Under the pieces are notes generated by a model, which searched no databases, was not told where the DNA came from, and saw only the letters and a program-made list of their open reading frames with translations. Positions 42,705-43,769 of a DNA stretch of 43,769 bases are shown here, one piece after another. Each line of letters opens with the position of its first letter. The stretch's first letter is position 1. The translations under genes were made by a program, and so were the position numbers. Source of the stretch: Frankiales bacterium. GTDB taxonomy: Bacteria > Actinomycetota > Actinomycetes > Mycobacteriales > SCTD01. The stretch covers positions 1 to 43,769 of the forward strand of contig JAODNB010000316.1 in the NCBI GenBank assembly GCA_025464795.1, in the 5' to 3' direction.

Positions 42705-42866
42705 TCACCGAGCTTCCTGCGAGCCGGACATCCTGCCGACCTCGGAAGGGGACAGGGGCGGCCGGCAGTCCCGGCTCCGCCGGTCCTGGCGCGCCCCATA
42801 CACGCAGTAAACAATCGCGGCGACGTCCGCAGCGAACATGACCGCGTTGACCACCGTTCCCACCAT
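42705..42866 (-). CDS. 53-residue single-pass membrane protein
   Basis: ATG 42866 to TGA 42705. Residues 1-24 form a hydrophobic helix (MVGTVVNAVMFAADVAAIVY), followed by a basic/polar tail starting RQDRRSRD, so the tail should be cytoplasmic. By hand count 45 of 53 codons end in G or C, as in known genes here. AAGG lies 7 bases before the start. No family recognised. It lies upstream, on the same strand, of the methyltransferase remnant and downstream of the truncated phosphoesterase gene. Confidence 0.5.
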   Translation of the reverse strand: MVGTVVNAVMFAADVAAIVYCVYGARQDRRSRDCRPPLSPSEVGRMSGSQEAR

Positions 42867-43072
42867 GGTGGGACCTTAGGCGCGGCCACCTGACAAGCCG
42901 ATGATCGGCCTCGCCGCTGGCGGTCACGCTGGCCGCAGTCCTCGACGTCGCTCGGCGCCGTCCAGGAACTCCATGTCGACGATCTTGCGCGGACAGCGGG
43001 CGCTCCCGCCTCATCGCAACCGACGAGATCGACATCGTCGCTCTGTCGCGGCGACGCGTGGCGCGGCAGCCC

Positions 43073-43769
43073 TTAGGTCAGGCTGAATGCCTTGCCCAGA
43101 GAGGGGGCGCTGGCCGCTGAGCGCAGCGCGGGACCACCGACGAGATCGGTCATCCACCGGCACCAGGAGTAGTGATCCAGTCGAGTGCTGACGACCTTCC
43201 CGTGCAGCCGAGGAGACAGCAGGACCGTCAACAGGGATCCGGTGCCGCTGCCCTCGACTTCGTCGAAGGTGACAACGACAGCGAGGCGTCCTGCCTTCCA
43301 GTCAACACCGGATTGGATCACGCCCACCCACTTGTGAAGCCAGTTGTCTGCGCTGCTCAACGAGCAGTCGTGCGCGTCGTTGCAGAGGTTCGGGATCAGC
43401 ATCCCGACACGGGGAAGCTTTCCAGTGACGATGTCCTGGTGCAGGGCCCCGCTCGTGGGGGCGCCAGCGTTGACGTCGTACTTGCCGCAGTTTGCGCGGT
43501 GCTGGCTGAAGTAGGCCCATGGGTTGTGCTTCACGGCGTACGGGTTCGCGGGAGTCAGCCGGCAGGGGGTGGCGCCCATGGACTCGGCGTAGGTCTTCGC
43601 CGTTTGGTTGCGGCTGATCGCGACGTCGAACACCGAAGCCCCGGTGAGCTTGTGGCTTGCTGGGTTGTTGTCGTCGTGGACGCCGAACGTGGAGCCGCCT
43701 GCCATTGCCAGGTAGTTCGGCAACGAGGGGTGGGTGAGGTTCCGGTAGTTCGTCGCGCGGCCGTAGGTC
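43073..43769 (-). CDS. Phosphoesterase-family protein, cut by window end
   Basis: Second member of the family at 7423-8397; the N-terminus lies beyond 43769. The 231 visible residues align through THPSLPNYLAMAGGSTFGV, ASVFDVAISRNQTAKTYAE, KHNPWAYF, IPNLCNDAHDCS, VVTFDEVEG and LDHYSWCRWMTDLVG. The FDEDEGEGG acidic block of the first copy reads FDEVEGSGTG here, one Asp/Glu fewer. It ends in TAA 43073. It is probably an exported lipid-anchored phosphoesterase like its relative, but the signal is not visible. Substrate unknown. Confidence 0.87.
   Translation of the reverse strand, partial: TYGRATNYRNLTHPSLPNYLAMAGGSTFGVHDDNNPASHKLTGASVFDVAISRNQTAKTYAESMGATPCRLTPANPYAVKHNPWAYFSQHRANCGKYDVNAGAPTSGALHQDIVTGKLPRVGMLIPNLCNDAHDCSLSSADNWLHKWVGVIQSGVDWKAGRLAVVVTFDEVEGSGTGSLLTVLLSPRLHGKVVSTRLDHYSWCRWMTDLVGGPALRSAASAPSLGKAFSLT

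Noticed and set aside
41624..42889. A 421-codon minus-strand frame as a single gene
   Set aside because: Only about 60 codons look like protein (the methyltransferase core); the rest is low-information and antisense to the polytopic gene, so it is recorded as a remnant.
1..43769. tRNA, rRNA, CRISPR arrays and transposase genes
   Set aside because: No cloverleaf-like element with a GTTCRA arm, no regular spaced repeats and no transposase or integrase motif was found by reading both strands; a covariance-model scan would be decisive.

Overview
This is a GC-rich stretch of chromosome whose gene content points to an actinomycete (phylum Actinomycetota). The signs are a GatD/MurT pair, a MarP-type membrane protease, an Lsr2-type DNA-binding protein, an MptB-type mannosyltransferase, a split MprF-like pair, a c-di-AMP (ydaO) riboswitch of the actinobacterial form upstream of an NlpC/P60 endopeptidase, and heavy use of GTG/TTG starts with 4-bp stop/start overlaps. 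I cannot name the genus. I saw no rRNA, tRNA, CRISPR array, integrase, transposase or complete insertion sequence.

Nearly every recognisable gene acts at the cell envelope. Region 1 (1-9.3 kb): the end of a USP-like gene, gatD-murT (lipid II amidation), then exported hydrolases in both orientations: two phosphodiester-glycosidase-family proteins, two class-A-beta-lactamase-fold serine hydrolases, an alpha/beta hydrolase and a lipoprotein phosphoesterase. Region 2 (9.3-21.3 kb): an MptB-like mannosyltransferase preceded by an overlapping 51-codon membrane ORF, a beta-propeller protein, a GT87-like mannosyltransferase, an SGNH hydrolase, two membrane-anchored esterases, and an MprF function split over two genes. 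Region 3 (21.2-27.1 kb): an iron-permease-family protein, a monofunctional GT51 glycosyltransferase, a methyltransferase, and a leftward operon for surface-glycan assembly (GT2, DUF2304, GT2, flippase). That operon ends in a frameshifted remnant of a fifth gene.

Region 4 (27.1-33.3 kb): the riboswitch and NlpC/P60 endopeptidase, a class A penicillin-binding protein, marP and a short MscS-type channel. Region 5 (33.3-38.3 kb) is looser: an Lsr2-domain protein, a decayed Ig-like fragment, a strong nested hairpin, a response regulator without a kinase, and a tightly coupled pair of lipoproteins (DUF3048 and a dimethylformamidase-beta-like protein). Region 6 (38.3-43.8 kb): a GT4 glycosyltransferase coupled to a large polytopic membrane protein, whose frameshifted relative is the remnant in region 3. 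A methyltransferase remnant, a 53-codon membrane ORF and a second phosphoesterase of the region 1 type, cut by the window end, follow.

The main theme is gene-family doubling: phosphodiester glycosidases, serine hydrolases, phosphoesterases, membrane esterases, GT51 enzymes and the polytopic membrane protein each occur twice. I read the window as an envelope-glycan and peptidoglycan biosynthesis and remodelling region expanded by duplication, with some decay. The least-described items are the two small membrane ORFs, the short leader ORF, the DUF3048/dimethylformamidase-like lipoprotein pair and the GT4/polytopic protein unit.
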